A stretch of DNA of 64,000 nt from Gonocerus acuteangulatus (GCA_946811695.1 OX328124.1:26847741-26911740); one strand, 5' to 3'; counted from the first letter of the stretch, positions 23,318 to 37,472 are shown. A program made the numbers and translations. Notes: generated from the sequence alone by a model not told the origin.

Positions 23318-23352
23318 CTGATGAAGACTTGAATTTCAAGCCGAAAAGTTGG
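23318..23352 (+). ncRNA. Hammerhead-ribozyme-like motif (Penelope-like terminus?)
   Basis: CTGATGA (23318-23324) is followed by GACTTG...CAAGCC, which can form a stem with one mismatch, and then GAAAAGTT at 23343. The two conserved boxes of a hammerhead core are therefore present with a plausible stem II. The cleavage-site box and stems I/III could not be confirmed by eye. A degenerate relative is at 7436. Penelope-like elements are known to carry such ribozymes near their ends. No PLE coding sequence is present. Confidence 0.35.
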
Positions 23353-23783
23353 CAAACAATAAAACTATTTTCACATGTAAAATGTAGTTTTATTAAGAAA
23401 TAACGACCGAACCCTGGCAATTTCTACCTTCGCAAAAACTAAATATGTTTAGGATAGTTTTAATAATAATATTTAAAAATTAAAAAAAAAAAGAAATTGT
23501 ATTTAAAGATCTTTACGAAAAGATATTAGGCAAAGGAATTAACGAAAAATGTCTAAAACTTCCCTTCTTCAATGCCTTCCAAACTACAAATAATTTTAGG
23601 TTAATTTGTACTCAACTTCAAAGAAAGGTGTACTTGACTGAAATTAATTCATTGAGATAGATGTGCAATCTACCGCTCGTTCAGTCATTATTTTTGGATT
23701 ATGATGATAATATTTGATTGAGAGCTCCTAATCTATCACACTGTGGTCACTTCGAAAGGATTACAAAAGCAAAAGAAGTTGAA

Positions 23784-23993
23784 GGAGGCCCGATGGCCGT
23801 GAGTGCTGAGGTGTATGAACTCCCTGCCTAAGGTCGTGGGTTCGATTCCCCGTAGAGGTGGTGGCTTTTCTTTAAAAAAAAAGAAAAGGCGTCAGCCCTA
23901 TCCTGGCTAGAAAATTGTGGTAATCTATAGCTAAACCGTCTTAAGATTCGTTGCCAATAATAAATTGACGTTAAAATTTAAATAAATAAACAA
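23784..23993 (+). mobile_element. SINE-B copy, near full length
   Basis: A tRNA-like head 'CCCGATGGCCGTGAGTGC' (A box) with 'GGTCGTGGGTTCGATTCC' (B box) is followed by 'GGTGGTGGCTTTTCTTT', an A-rich linker, 'CCCTATCCTGGCTAGAAAA', 'GTGGTAATCTATAG' and the end 'AATTGACGTTAAAATTT' with a (AAAT)n tail. The reversed copy at 35562-35780 has the same order. Confidence 0.9.
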
Positions 23994-24644
23994 GTTGGAA
24001 AAAATATTTGCTTTTTTTCTATCTACCATTCGCTGCACTATGTGCAGCGGTTGATTTTGAAAGGTGTCCGAAGCACGAATACCCTCTGATCCTCATGTAA
24101 GAAATCGCACTTTATCATACGTTTGGCATTTGAATTTTAGGAATAGACGTAAGCAAATGAAATGTTTATTGAATCCGAAATATTACTGTCAAGTAGCTAT
24201 TAACCGGATGGATTCAGTTCTTGTCGGAGAATTCCTGTTTTCCATGTGAGGACATCATATTCCAACATTGGATTTGTTTCTCCAATTGTATTAGGATTAC
24301 CATTAAGAGACAATTGTTGGAAAAGGACCAACCCTGGCTCACCCCCATCGGATAGACTAACGAGTCAAGCCCGGCATTACTTAGGCTAATGAAGTCAACC
24401 AACCCTGTTGTGTGTTCTGCGTCGCGGCGGAGTTCAAAGTCCCAACCAGCTCTCACACTAAAAGGGCAACAGATGAAGCAACAATGAGATTAAAATTCGG
24501 CCGTTTTTCCCATCCACACATACACAGGCCGTGACATCCTCGCGTGTACGCCTCTCCCCTAGCGAAACCTAATATCCGCTGAATTAAAACTTTCCGCCCT
24601 CTCTGGGGATTCAATGCGTTTTACAAGGGTCAATTCCTCTCAGG
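23994..24644. other. No gene seen
   Basis: Short open frames only (61 aa at 24064, 80 aa at 24214-24456 minus), with no recognised motif. Confidence 0.4.
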
Positions 24645-25056
24645 CAATTCTCTCTCTCTCTCTTTCTCCCCCTCGCTCCCTCCATTTCTCCCTCCCTCTC
24701 GTCCTCGTTCTCTCACTCCCTCCATCTCTTGCTCCCTCCTTCACTTCCTCCTTCTCACGCTCCCTCTCTCCCGCCATCTCTCCCTCACTATGTACTTATC
24801 TCCCTCCCTCTCTCCCACCCTCTCTCCCGCCATCCCTCCCTCCCTCTCTCCTGCCATCTCTCCCTCCCTACGTACTTATCTCCCTACCTCTCCAACCCCT
24901 CTCTCCTCCCTCCCGACCTCTCTCTTTCGTCCTTTTCTCGTCTCTCCCTCTTTCTTTCTCCCTTTCTCCCTCTCTCCCTCCCTATCTTACTCCCACTTTC
25001 CTTGCCCCTCTCTCCCTCCCTATCTTACTCCAGCTCTCCTTCCCCGTGACTACCTT

Positions 25057-25118
<62 letters not shown>

Positions 25119-25142
25119 ACACACTCTCTCTCTCTCTCTCAC

Positions 25143-25192
<50 letters not shown>

Positions 25193-25195
25193 CCC
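24645..25195 (+). repeat. Polypyrimidine tract: degenerate (CTCCCT)n then (CT)n
   Basis: About 550 bp almost entirely of C and T. The first ~410 bp is an irregular CTCCCTC-type minisatellite and the last ~130 bp is nearly pure CT with a few CA/TA interruptions. The open frames here (211, 106 and 145 aa, all Ser/Pro/Leu) are low-complexity artefacts. Such mirror-symmetric purine/pyrimidine DNA can form triplex (H-DNA). Confidence 0.95.
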
Positions 25196-25835
25196 CCATC
25201 CACTACAAGAATCCAAAAATTAATTAAATACCTGGTGTATATTCAGTAAAATGTAACCATAAGACATTTGTCTGCTCCCCATAAGTATTACAAAGTAACA
25301 CCAATTAATGCAATAATCTCTTGCAGCTATTGACAAGCTCCTTCAGGTGGAGCACCGAAGTCAAAGATTAATCTATGAACATTTGAGTGTATTTGTGGAG
25401 TTGATTATATCATTATGTAGATAAAAATCTATTTTCGGCATTTGTCTCTATTTATTGTAAACGTTGCAGTGTGTTTTCTTGCTGCGCATTTTCAAATAGG
25501 CTATTAATGCCAGGCAGGGAATCTTTTTAATGGGAAAAGGTAAAAAAATGTACGTGTTGAAGATAGGACTCGAACCGTTATCTCCATAGGTAAGAAGCGG
25601 ATAGGCTATCCATACTGCCACAGGAAGTCCCGGTGTATTGTATTCTTATGTATTATAAAGGTAGTCCGTTACAACCTATCGATTTCTCTTATTGTTTTAG
25701 TTATCACAACAAGTGTATTTTCAGGTTGGGTAAGTCTTTTATTGCCAGATTTGAGTTGCGGCATTGTCAAATAAGTGCTCGCAGTTCTTTCTTCTCCGAC
25801 TGGTATGCCATTAGTGGGCCTAAGTCCACTAGATG
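25196..25835. other. No gene; possible tRNA-like fragment at ~25567-25634
   Basis: The minus strand of 25567-25634 contains 'GGTTCGAGTCCTA', a B-box-like string, and a TGGCAGTATGGATAG-like A region. It could be a further SINE head. It is not a functional tRNA by eye. The rest is unassigned. Confidence 0.3.
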
Positions 25836-25967
25836 ACGGATGAACGAACAAGAACCAGACAGAAGCCTTCCTACCGACGGCGATTTTTGTCAAGAAAACG
25901 TCAGGAGCAGAGGCGACAATTCAAGAGGGACCCGTTCCTTTGACCCGTTTCTCAGGACGCCCCCATC
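25836..25967 (+). repeat. 132-bp dispersed repeat, copy 1
   Basis: Nearly identical to 26744-26875, from ACGGATGAACGAACAAGAAC to GGACGCCCCCATC, with only a few substitutions over 132 bp. Confidence 0.9.
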
Positions 25968-26679
25968 TTTTCATTAGGAGCGTTGTACAAGTCTCCAACA
26001 GGTCAAAGGAGTTTTCACATTAATGAATGCTCTCCAGCTTGAGGGCGAGATAAAAGAAGAACTCACCTCTCGTACCGCAGGAACCTACAAAGGGCCAGCC
26101 ACCCCACTCCCTGGGTATTAAAAAATGAGGAAGGAGCCAAGCTGAAAGGGAGAAGGCTTGCAAACTGAAGGGCTCCCACTAGTATGAATAAAAGAAAATT
26201 ATATTCCGCCTGAATTCAGGGCCCTTAGAAAAAGGATCTTACTTTTAACAAACTTCCACAACTGATGGAATTAAAAAAAAAATTATAAAAAAAAAATGGG
26301 AAGAAAGCAATCAATAATTTTTGTCTTTGTATGAAAAAGAGAACTGCACTAAATGCAGAAGCCTAATTTAATATTTAAATGACCTGACATAAATTTCTAA
26401 ATGAATATTAAACAAAATATCCAAATTTTATTTAAGCAAATTAAAGTAAATTATACTAATTATATGGGAGTTCATAACAACATTTATGAGCATAATAAAT
26501 TAAAATGTAAAACAAATCTTCAATAATAACTTATAAAGTATTTACATGATGATTATTTCTGTAAATATCAGTAATTCTTGTGGGAAATCTAAAAGGTTAT
26601 AGCTTTCATAAAATGCCAATTATGGCCAACAGGCAATATTTTCTTGACTAGATTCTCAGTCTATCAAGCAGCGCATGGC

Positions 26680-26681
<2 letters not shown>
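25968..26681. other. No gene seen
   Basis: Unassigned sequence between the two 132-bp repeats. Confidence 0.4.

Positions 26682-26743
<62 letters not shown>
26682..26743 (+). repeat. (TA)n microsatellite
   Basis: About 30 TA units directly abutting the second 132-bp repeat. Confidence 0.95.
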
Positions 26744-26744
<1 letters not shown>

Positions 26745-26875
26745 CGGATGAACGAACAAGAACCAGACAGAAGCCTTCCTACCGACGGCGATTTTTGTCA
26801 AGAAAACGTCAGGAGCAGAGGCGACGATTCAACAGGGACCCGTTCCTTTGACCCGTTCCTCAGGACGCCCCCATC
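26744..26875 (+). repeat. 132-bp dispersed repeat, copy 2, between TA tracts
   Basis: Direct repeat of 25836-25967. It starts exactly at the end of one (TA)n tract, and another begins 24 bp after its end. This looks like insertion into a TA microsatellite, or TA expansion from its ends. Confidence 0.9.
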
Positions 26876-26890
26876 CGGAAAACATCAATA

Positions 26891-26898
<8 letters not shown>

Positions 26899-26937
<39 letters not shown>
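26899..26937 (+). repeat. (TA)n microsatellite
   Basis: About 19 TA units. Confidence 0.95.
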
Positions 26938-26939
<2 letters not shown>

Positions 26940-28807
26940 CGCATAAAATTGATTTTAGTATATTCTGTCTCTGAATGAATTCTTATTTAACACCTTACAT
27001 TATAAATCTCTTTAAAGTTTTGAGTGGATTAGATCAGATTATCCTGGGCCTATAGGTGGCGTTTGGAACCCAGTCCTGCCAGCACACCTGCTTTCTCGTT
27101 TTCCAGTATACCTCAATGTCCTGGTACCCATTTTTTTACATTTGTCATTACAGCATATAATGTTGGATAGATGTATACCCTTTATGGAATCACTGCATTC
27201 ATCATTCCATCTTGTTATCACATGTTGCTAGAGAAGGTGTTTTACTTATCATTTAGGATCATTCTTGCACATTATGTGTAATGGATAGTCTGTTAATGCG
27301 ATTTCTTTCCGGAAAGTTGTGTATGTCCTTTAATCATCATTATTTCTAAGTATATACCTCTTCGTCGACAGACCTATAACAGTTTTATTATTTCAGCAGT
27401 CATTTTGTCACGGTTATTGATTTTTTTTTTTTTTTTTTAATTGTTGCTTATCTGCCGTTTGGAATAATTTAATTGAACCATGATTAATATTTTGCTTAAT
27501 AAACTGTAGTGATTTCAGTACAAACTGCTCTGCTTGATTGTTAAAGCAGTATTGTACACATACAAATTCTGTATGGTAACAAAATCCTTAGAGCTTCGAA
27601 ATAAAGAATGAAAAGAATTGGGCCAACGCGACTTTGGTTTTTCTCCCTAAATTTGCTAGATAACATATCCGAAGACCTACAGCCGATCTTCCATAATTAC
27701 TTGCGCCTATCGCTTGTATAATTTACATACTTTCTTTCTAACATGATGAAAAATGTCGTCATTTCGGCAAAGAATGAAGAAATACTAGAAATTCATCTCG
27801 AAAGAAAAAAGAAACGCCCCTGGAAGAGATATAAAGGAAGAAATTTTCCGGTCTGGGAGCAGGAAGGAGGGGAAGAACGGATCTTCTTAATAGGATTCTG
27901 GGAGGAATAAAGGGAAGAGTCCCATTTCAAGGTTTGTGGCTTCCTTGTTCAAAATGCGAAGAGTTGACACTTGGATTCGTTCTGCATCGAGAACGTAAAG
28001 AAGAATTGATCTACACGCATGCATTGAATAGTCAAATACTTTCAGGGCCGTTATAATTTCAATCTTAGGGAGTTTCAATAATTTCTATTTTGGTAATTCA
28101 AGCTCAACAGCTTGCCCGAGTTTACCTTTAATTCGGCAATACACTGGTGGTACTGGAGTCTTAACGACTTTCATACAAGAGCCACAAGAATCCTTACAAG
28201 CGTGATAAGTGACTCACAAGTGCTGCTTTTGCTAATAATCCTCAATCGGATCAAGATTATTTTCAGCTTTTCATAGTACACAAGTTTTTGAATAATGCTA
28301 AAGTTCTTATTGATTTGAAGTCTGAGCACGCCCAACTAACAAGTTATTTCCCGATTCTGTTATGCTGCATATGTTCGGTTCATGGCCACCATTCCTTAAT
28401 TTTGGGTATAAATATATTTGTCACCCTTTCCTCTTTTTTACCCTTTATTTTTAAATATTATTGATTTTTTAATCATTTTCTAGATAATTGATATATTTTA
28501 AAATTATATATACATTTCTACTAATCATATATTATAACTGATTTTATGTAGTATATAGTAAATCCAAATAGGTATTCATTTTACATATTTTGTTACTGAT
28601 TCAAAGATAACTTATAGTAAAGGTATTCTTTCTTCCAATTTAATTTATTCATATTTTATATGGGAATGATCTTTTTGGGATTTTTTTTTTTCATATTCAT
28701 TATTATATTTTTCTGTTTAATTTTAATTATATACTTAAAATGCATTGCAATATCTATATTTTATAGCAATATTCATACTTTTAAAAAAAAAAAATAAATA
28801 AAATTTA
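26938..28807. other. No gene seen
   Basis: AT-rich DNA with short chance open frames (60 aa at 27039-27221, 63 aa at 27887-28078). No supported feature. Confidence 0.4.
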
Positions 28808-28839
28808 AATATTAATTAATTAATTAATTAATTAATTAA
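28808..28839 (+). repeat. (ATTA)n microsatellite
   Basis: Seven to eight TTAA-type tetranucleotide repeats. Confidence 0.9.
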
Positions 28840-29115
28840 CAATAAATATAGACCCAATTAGACATATGCCTACATACACACCTACATCTATATTAACAAG
28901 TAAGAATGTTACATTGTACTTTCCTTCTTCACGTGTAATGTTTCGGAGATTATATACTCGTGCCTAAGTGTTGATACGCCGTTAAACACAAAAAAAAGTC
29001 CGTCACGCAGGAGCTGCATTCCTGAATAATTTGCTTAAAATATCCTACATAAATAAAATAAAAACATGAATAGTTCTCTTTTAATTTTGTAATGAGTAAC
29101 TGTTCAATTATTAAT

Positions 29116-29412
29116 GTTGTAACAAAGTACTTTGAGGTTGCTGGCAGAGAAGGAAGATCTTTAGGTAAATGAAAAACGTCCAGTTCCTTCACAAAAGTTT
29201 ATTTTTCCACGCTGAGCGCTTTCGGTAGCTCCTGCTACCATCCTCAGAGCTAGAATGAGTTCAGCTTCACTGCTGAGTGTCATCCCTCATCAGAGAAGCT
29301 GAACTCATTCTATCTCTGAGGATGGTAGCAAGAGCTACTGAAAGCGCTCAGCGTGGAAACATAAACTTTTGTGAAGGAACTGGACGTTTTTCATTTACCT
29401 ATTAATTTCTTA
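29116..29412. mobile_element. Hairpin (fold-back) insertion in repeat D, 297 bp
   Basis: The inverted arms 29164-29270 and about 29300-29400 pair almost perfectly over ~100 bp (AATGAAAAACGTCCAGTTCC against GGAACTGGACGTTTTTCATT). ATTAAT occurs on both sides (29110-29115 and 29413-29418). The homologous place in the reversed copy (about 34290-34315) lacks this block and reads straight through, which is direct empty-site evidence for an insertion. No coding content. Confidence 0.8.
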
Positions 29413-30091
29413 ATTAATTTGCTTCCAGAGTTATGTTTACACATGGTACCTACTACACTACTTAATAAATACAAAAAACCTGATATTTTCGTCTTTTGAT
29501 CTGACGCAGGTCTGGCGGGCTAATTCTATTGAAATATATTACAACGTAAACCCCCCTTTCCGATTGACCGATTTAGCTCATTTTTACATCACTTCTTTCT
29601 CATGAGTTACCCACGGCATATACCGCGTTTCGTGACAATACAGCAGAAATTACGACCGGTATGAGTAGTAATTTGGGTCCGGAGTAAACCCCCCTTCCTA
29701 ATGAACCGATTTAGTTTATTGTTACAACACATTTTTACCTGTAGATTACCATTACGAATACCGAGTTTCGTCGAAATATAACAAAAATCACGGCTGGTAG
29801 TGGCGAATTGCTATTGTGGGTCAAAAGTAAACCCCCCCTCCTAATGAACAGATTTAGTTTATTTTTACATCTCACTTTTCTCTCTATATTACCACTACGA
29901 ATACCAAGTTTCGTTAAAATGTAACAAATATTACGGCTGGCATAGTCAAATTAGTGTTTTGGGTTCGGGGTAAACCCCCCTTCCGGTGGACCGATTTTGG
30001 TGGTCAACGAACTCGTTCAATCGTTTGCTAATTGAATGCTATATACCAAGTTTCAAAAACTCTGGCCGCTATCGTGTTAACAGACACACAC

Positions 30092-30148
<57 letters not shown>
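30092..30148 (+). repeat. (TA)n microsatellite inside repeat D
   Basis: TA tract at the same internal position as the TA tracts of the other family-D copies (about 33217-33257 and 41393-41413). Confidence 0.9.
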
Positions 30149-30151
<3 letters not shown>

Positions 30152-30439
30152 TTTAACGGGGGTCATTTTCGGTGTCTACTAGGTAGGATCGATAATGATT
30201 TGAAGAAATTTTTCAAAAATTCCGTCATGAGTGCAACCTCAATAGCTACTTTCCTTCGTAGGAAAGTTCTAAAAGAAAAGAAAATTATAATCTTGCGGGG
30301 ATGATCAACGCAGCCGTTACTTCCGCGTAACTCCTTAGATAAGATTAGGTAGGACCTTTCATAAACCTCAGTAAAGGAAGGCAGTAAATCAGTAAATGTT
30401 GTGCTGGAACTCCGGTGAAATATTGTGTAAAAAGGAACG

Positions 30440-32769
<2,330 letters not shown>

Positions 32770-33089
32770 AATAACGGTGGTTCAAATTTGTATATATATA
32801 TTTGTCTGTTCGCTCTGTAGCTCCCAGACGAATGGTCCGATTTTGATGAAATTTGGTACAAAAATCAGACGTCAAATTTGAAAGGCCAAGTTCGTTAACC
32901 AGCAAAATCCGCCTACTGGAAGATGGCGTTTGGGGAGAAATTCGTGCAAAAAAAATCGTAACGCTTACGTCTTTGAGTTCATAAGCTTGTAAGTACTCGT
33001 TTTATATGCTTCCTGGGCTAGGAAAACGAATAAAACCATTTTCAAGGCGATAGCTTTAACCATTTTCGAGAAAATTGGAAAAATAGTTT
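32770..33089 (-). repeat. Extension of repeat D copy 2 (possible)
   Basis: Contains 'CCGATTTTGATGAAATTTGG' and a TA run. Similar phrasing occurs near 62629 ('TTTTAATGAAATTTGGTACA'). It abuts the end of repeat D copy 2 and may be its outer part; the matching region is not seen at copies 1 and 3. Confidence 0.4.
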
Positions 33090-34462
33090 TAGCACTTTCC
33101 TCCGAAGGAAAGTAGCTATTGAGGTTGGACTCATGACGGAATTTTTGAAAAATTTCTTCAAATCTTTATCGATCCTACCTAGTAGACACCGAAAATGACC
33201 CCCGTTAAAATTTATATATATCTATATATATATATATATATATGCATATATATATATGTGTCTGTTAACACAATAGCGGCCAGAGTTTTTGTTTTTTCGT
33301 CACGAAACTTGGTATATAGCATTCAATTAGCAAACGATTGAACGAGTTCGTTAACCACCAAAGTCGGTCCACCGGAAGGGGGGGTTTACCCCGAACCCAA
33401 AACACTTATTTGACTATGTCAGCCGTAATATTTGTTATATTTCAACGAAACTTGGTATTCGTAGTGTTAACATAGAGAGAAAAGTGAGATATAAAAATGA
33501 ACTAAATCGGTTCATTAGAAGGGGGGGGGGGGTTACTCCGGACCCACAATACCAAATCGCCACTACCAGCCTTGATTTTTGGTTTATTTCGACGAAACTC
33601 GGTATTCGTAGTGCTAATCCACAGGTAAATATGTGTTGTAAAAATAAACGAAATCGGTTCATTAGGAGGGGGGGTTTACTCCGGACCCACAACACCAATT
33701 CGCCACTACCAGCCGTGATTTTTGGTATATTTCGACGAAACTCGGTATTCGTAGTGCTAATCCACAGGTAAATATGTGTTGTAAAAATAAACGAAATCGG
33801 TTCATTAGGAGGGGGGGTTTACTCCGGACCCACAATACCAATTCGCCACTGCCAGCCGTGATTTTTGGTATATTTCGACGAAACTCGGTATTCGTAGTGG
33901 TAATCTACAGGTAAATATGTGTTGTAAAAAGAAACTAAATCGGTTCATTAGAGGGGGGGGGGGGGTTTACTCCGGACCCAAATTCCTAATATACTCATAC
34001 CGGTCGTAATTTCTGCTGTATTGTAACGAAACGCTGTATAAGTCGTGGGTAACTCATGAGAAAGAAGTATTGTAAAAATGAGCTGAATCGGTCAATCGGA
34101 AAGCGGGGGTTTAATTTGTAATATATTTCAATAGAAAAGCCGGCAGACGTAGGTTCACAAAGCCGCCGCAAGGAGCGCCTTCTACCACTAGAGTGACTGT
34201 ATCCTGTTCCTGCCTTAGATCAAAATACGATAATATGAGGTTTTTTGTATTTATTACTTAGTGTAGTAGGTACCATGTGTAAACATAACTCTGGATGCAA
34301 ATTAATAATTGAACAGTTACTCATTACAAAATGAGAACTATTCACGTTTTTATTTTATTTTTGTAGGATATTTTAAGCAAATTGTTCTGGAAAGCAGTCT
34401 ACACTACCCAAATTCTGAGGAAAGTGCTTAGTTATGCAGCTCCTGCGTGACGGACTTTTTGA
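33090..34462 (-). mobile_element. Repeat family D, copy 2 (uninterrupted)
   Basis: Reverse complement of 28990-30272. It runs from 'GCACTTTCCTCCGAAGGAAA' through a short TA tract, then five ~145-bp units marked by GGGGTTTAC at about 33383, 33527, 33670, 33818 and 33963, to 'CTCCTGCGTGACGGACTTTT'. It has one more tandem unit than copy 1 and lacks copy 1's hairpin insertion. The small open frames at 33435-33771 on both strands are artefacts. Confidence 0.8.
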
Positions 34463-34478
34463 ATACCGTTTTTGGTTT

Positions 34479-35430
34479 GGGTACTTAGAATCATGGGATT
34501 CAGTTGAAACATTTTCTGCATGTTCTACTTTCATCAAAACTAATATGTTGAAATTTTAGTTACGTTTGGAGTTAAGGAAGGGTTAGAATAAAATATTTTA
34601 TTAACAGACATAAAAAGGTTTAGTAACTTGGTTTACTTTCTTTAATATCTCGAAAAAGGTTGAGAATCTTGGTAAACGGAAGAATACCATTAGAAAGCTT
34701 ATTAAATTCTCTAAAAAAAAGGTTCTCAATCGGAGAAATAAGAGCTTAAAACTTTAAAGTAATTGATTTCGCTTATTCGAACTGTTCTTTTTGTCTGTTT
34801 TTTATTCCTTGTTATTTTTAATTGCTTATAGTTGGATAATGTATTTGAAAATAAAACAGGTTAAGAAAAATTAGAAAAACAATATAATGTTAGAGATATG
34901 GATTTCCAAGATATGGCTTTTCAATTGCCTAGCGTCCTTCCTAGGGAGGGTTGTTTGTCTTTGATTTTGGTAATTAGAATTATAGGATACAGTTGAAACA
35001 TTTTCTGCATGCTGAAACACATATTACACTAATATGTTGAAATTTTTGTTACGTTTAGGGTAAAGGAAGGGTTAGAATAAAATATTTTATTAACAGACAA
35101 AAAAAGTTTTGGTAACTTTGTATACTTTCGTTAGTATCTCGAAAACCGTTGACAATCTTGTGAAGCGGAAGATTACCATTCGAAAGCTTACTAAATGCTC
35201 TACAAAAAAGGTTCTGAAGAAAGTGTTAATTAGGCGATGTCAATCGGCGAAATAAGTGCTTAAAACTTTAAATTAATTTATTTCGTTTATTCGAATGGTT
35301 CTTTTTGTCTGTTTTATCCCTTGTTATTTTTTAATTGATTATAGTTGGATAATGTATTTGACAATGAAACTGGTTAAGTAAAATAACAAAAACAATTTAT
35401 TGTTAGAAATATAGATTTCCAGGATTCCAA
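34479..35430 (+). repeat. ~490-bp tandem duplication (2 units)
   Basis: Unit 1 begins at 34479 (GGTACTTAGAATCATGGG) and unit 2 at 34969 (GGTAATTAGAATTATAGG). Both contain 'CAGTTGAAACATTTTCTGCA', 'GTTAGAATAAAATATTTTAT' and 'GTTGGATAATGTATTTGA'. Identity is moderate to high with several indels. No conserved frame. It directly adjoins repeat D copy 2. Confidence 0.85.
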
Positions 35431-35561
35431 GACCTTGTCACTAGCGGGTCCGTTTCTAGTGTTAGCAGACCCTTCCAGGTAAGATTGTAAATCATGACCT
35501 TTCAAGACTTTACTACACACAGGAATGGCGTTAGTGACCTTAAGGGTTTACACGCCATTAT
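35431..35561. other. Short unassigned spacer
   Basis: No feature recognised. Confidence 0.4.
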
Positions 35562-35780
35562 ATTTATTTATTTATTTAAATTTTAACATCCATTTATTAT
35601 TAACTACGAATTTTAGGACGGGTTATCTATAGGTTACCACCCTTTTCTAGCCAGGATAGGGGTGATGCCTTTTCTTTTTTTCGAAAGAAAAGCCACCACC
35701 CCTAGTGGGAATCGAACCCACGACCTTTGGCACGGAGTGTTTAGTGCTCACGCCTTAACCCTCACGGCCATCGGACCTCC
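35562..35780 (-). mobile_element. SINE-B copy, full length
   Basis: The minus strand reads GGAGGTCCGATGGCCGTGAG, then 'GGTCGTGGGTTCGATTCC', 'GGGTGGTGGCTTTTCTTTCG', 'CACCCCTATCCTGGCTAG', 'GGGTGGTAACCTATAGATAA', and ends 'ATGTTAAAATTT' with an (AAAT)n tail. ATTATA flanks both ends as a likely short target duplication. Best reference for family B here. Confidence 0.9.
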
Positions 35781-37460
35781 ATTATAATAATTCATTAAAA
35801 AAAAAAAAAAAGACTGGTGGACCCAAAATAATAACTGCTTCTATTTTAAACTTTCCAAATTAGACTAGGGATATGAACGGAACTGCGCTAAGATGATGCA
35901 GTTCCTGCGAGACGGACTTTTTCTGTCATCAGGCCAAGCTACTCCACTCCTTTTTTTTTTTTTTTTTTTTTTTTTTAAACATTCTAGATGAGTTTAACTA
36001 GGAATGTGCTTGAAAATTAAAATATCACTGAGCATATAGGGAGTATATTCAATTATATGTCGATTAATAGCAACACAATGCGATGAAATTCCTCTGCATT
36101 ATGTCAGAGCTTTGCAATTACATCCGTTCAAGGCCTGCCAGCATTTTGGTTTTAGTTGCCGAACCCATGTAGCCTTGTAATAGACTAGCCGCGAAGAACG
36201 AAGCCAATTGAAGACAAAACTCTAATCGCCTAAGCTTCGGCCAACACCTTTCAAGGCGTTCTAAACCTCAGACCATGTACCCTGTCTTACAAGGTGATCT
36301 AAACTCAGAATCTCTGGCTTTGATGACCCTCTGAGTTGTAACAGAATCTCATTACCACTGTCATTCTTCATCATTCAATCTAGCAATTTTAAACTCGTTA
36401 AAATCTTTTTTTTTTTTATTATTATTATTTATTTTCTGAGTCAAATAGATGAAGGTAACACTTCGCCTTGTTCCTGTGTTTCTCCTTTAGTTCCTTCACA
36501 GTTTCAAGAAGTAAACATTCAAAATTTCAATGTCCGATTTCAAGGGCGAATCCCGGGTCTTAACTCCCCTCCTAGCATTTTTTTACCCATAAATTACACT
36601 TATAAATCAAAATTAAAACCTTGAATTTCAATTGCATACTTTTCAATGAGGTTTATGAGTCAGCATTCTATAGGGTAAACATTCGCCTTTGCTATCCTGA
36701 AGCAATTTCAGAATTTTGACTTCGATTTCACAACATCCGAATTTCATTATTCGTCTTTCTCTTCCAAGGTCCTGTAATGTAAATACAAATTTGAACTACC
36801 GGTAGTTTTTTTTTTAAATTTCGGGTTCTTAAACTTAGACATTCCTTCCCACCACGTCCGGATTACGTTAGTATCTGCTTGACCTCCTAAGCGGGTTTCC
36901 TCCTCGTGTAAGGATTGACGAAAGAAAACTCGCTAAACACTATGGCGGAGGGATAGTAATTTTGGATTTGAGCTCAGCAATTTTGGATTTGTTCCAATGC
37001 TCCAATTTCCCGTACTGTCAAGAGTTCGAAGCCGTTATAAACTGACTAGAAGAGACAGCTACAGGCAGTTACTGTCCGAGAGGCGGTGCCGGACAGGAGA
37101 CTAGCCTATAAAGAGCTGAAATCAATGGCGGACTAGAGAGAGAGTGGGGAGGGGGGGATTAACTTGGCACCCCCCACTCCTTGGACTCTCTCCAAATTAG
37201 TGAGCCACTCATCCCCCCCCCCCTCCAAAACCCACTCTTTATTATAAGAACCAAGCTATCTCTTCACCTACTCGTCAAGTAGAGATAGCTCTTGATGGGA
37301 TTCGGTCCGCCATTTAATAAAGAGCTCATAATTAATACGACACAATTTACTCATACCACAAGATTTACACACATTGCTCGTGGAGATTTACACATTACAG
37401 TAACTCTGGTCGACAAAAATGAACTTTCTTTTCACAAGAACTTAAAAAAAAAAGAAAAAA
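35781..37460. other. No gene seen
   Basis: Unassigned. 35824-35925 is related in reverse to 61100-61180 (shared 'AGGAACTGC' and 'TTAGACTAGGGATA'-like strings), an unclassified dispersed repeat end. T tract at 35949-35976. Confidence 0.4.
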
Positions 37461-37472
37461 AAAAAAAACATT

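Larger units (their letters stand above)
28990..30272 (+). mobile_element. Microsatellite-bearing repeat family D, copy 1
   Basis: It starts with AAGTCCGTCACGCAGGAGCT and ends near 'CTACTTTCCTTCGTAGGAAA'. Inside are four tandem units of ~141 bp, each starting with GTAAACCCCCC (29546, 29686, 29827, 29968) and containing 'GACCGATTT' and 'CCAAGTTTCG'-type strings. A (TA)n tract (30092-30148) follows, then the conserved 'AACGGGGGTCATTTTCGGTG'. Copies lie on the minus strand at 33090-34462 and on the plus strand at 40870-41545. Internal tandem units next to a microsatellite resemble DINE/Helitron-type non-autonomous elements; this class assignment is inference. Confidence 0.75.

Noticed and set aside
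24614..25249. Open frame of 211 aa rich in Ser/Pro/Leu
   Set aside because: Direct translation of the polypyrimidine tract in several frames at once. Low complexity only.
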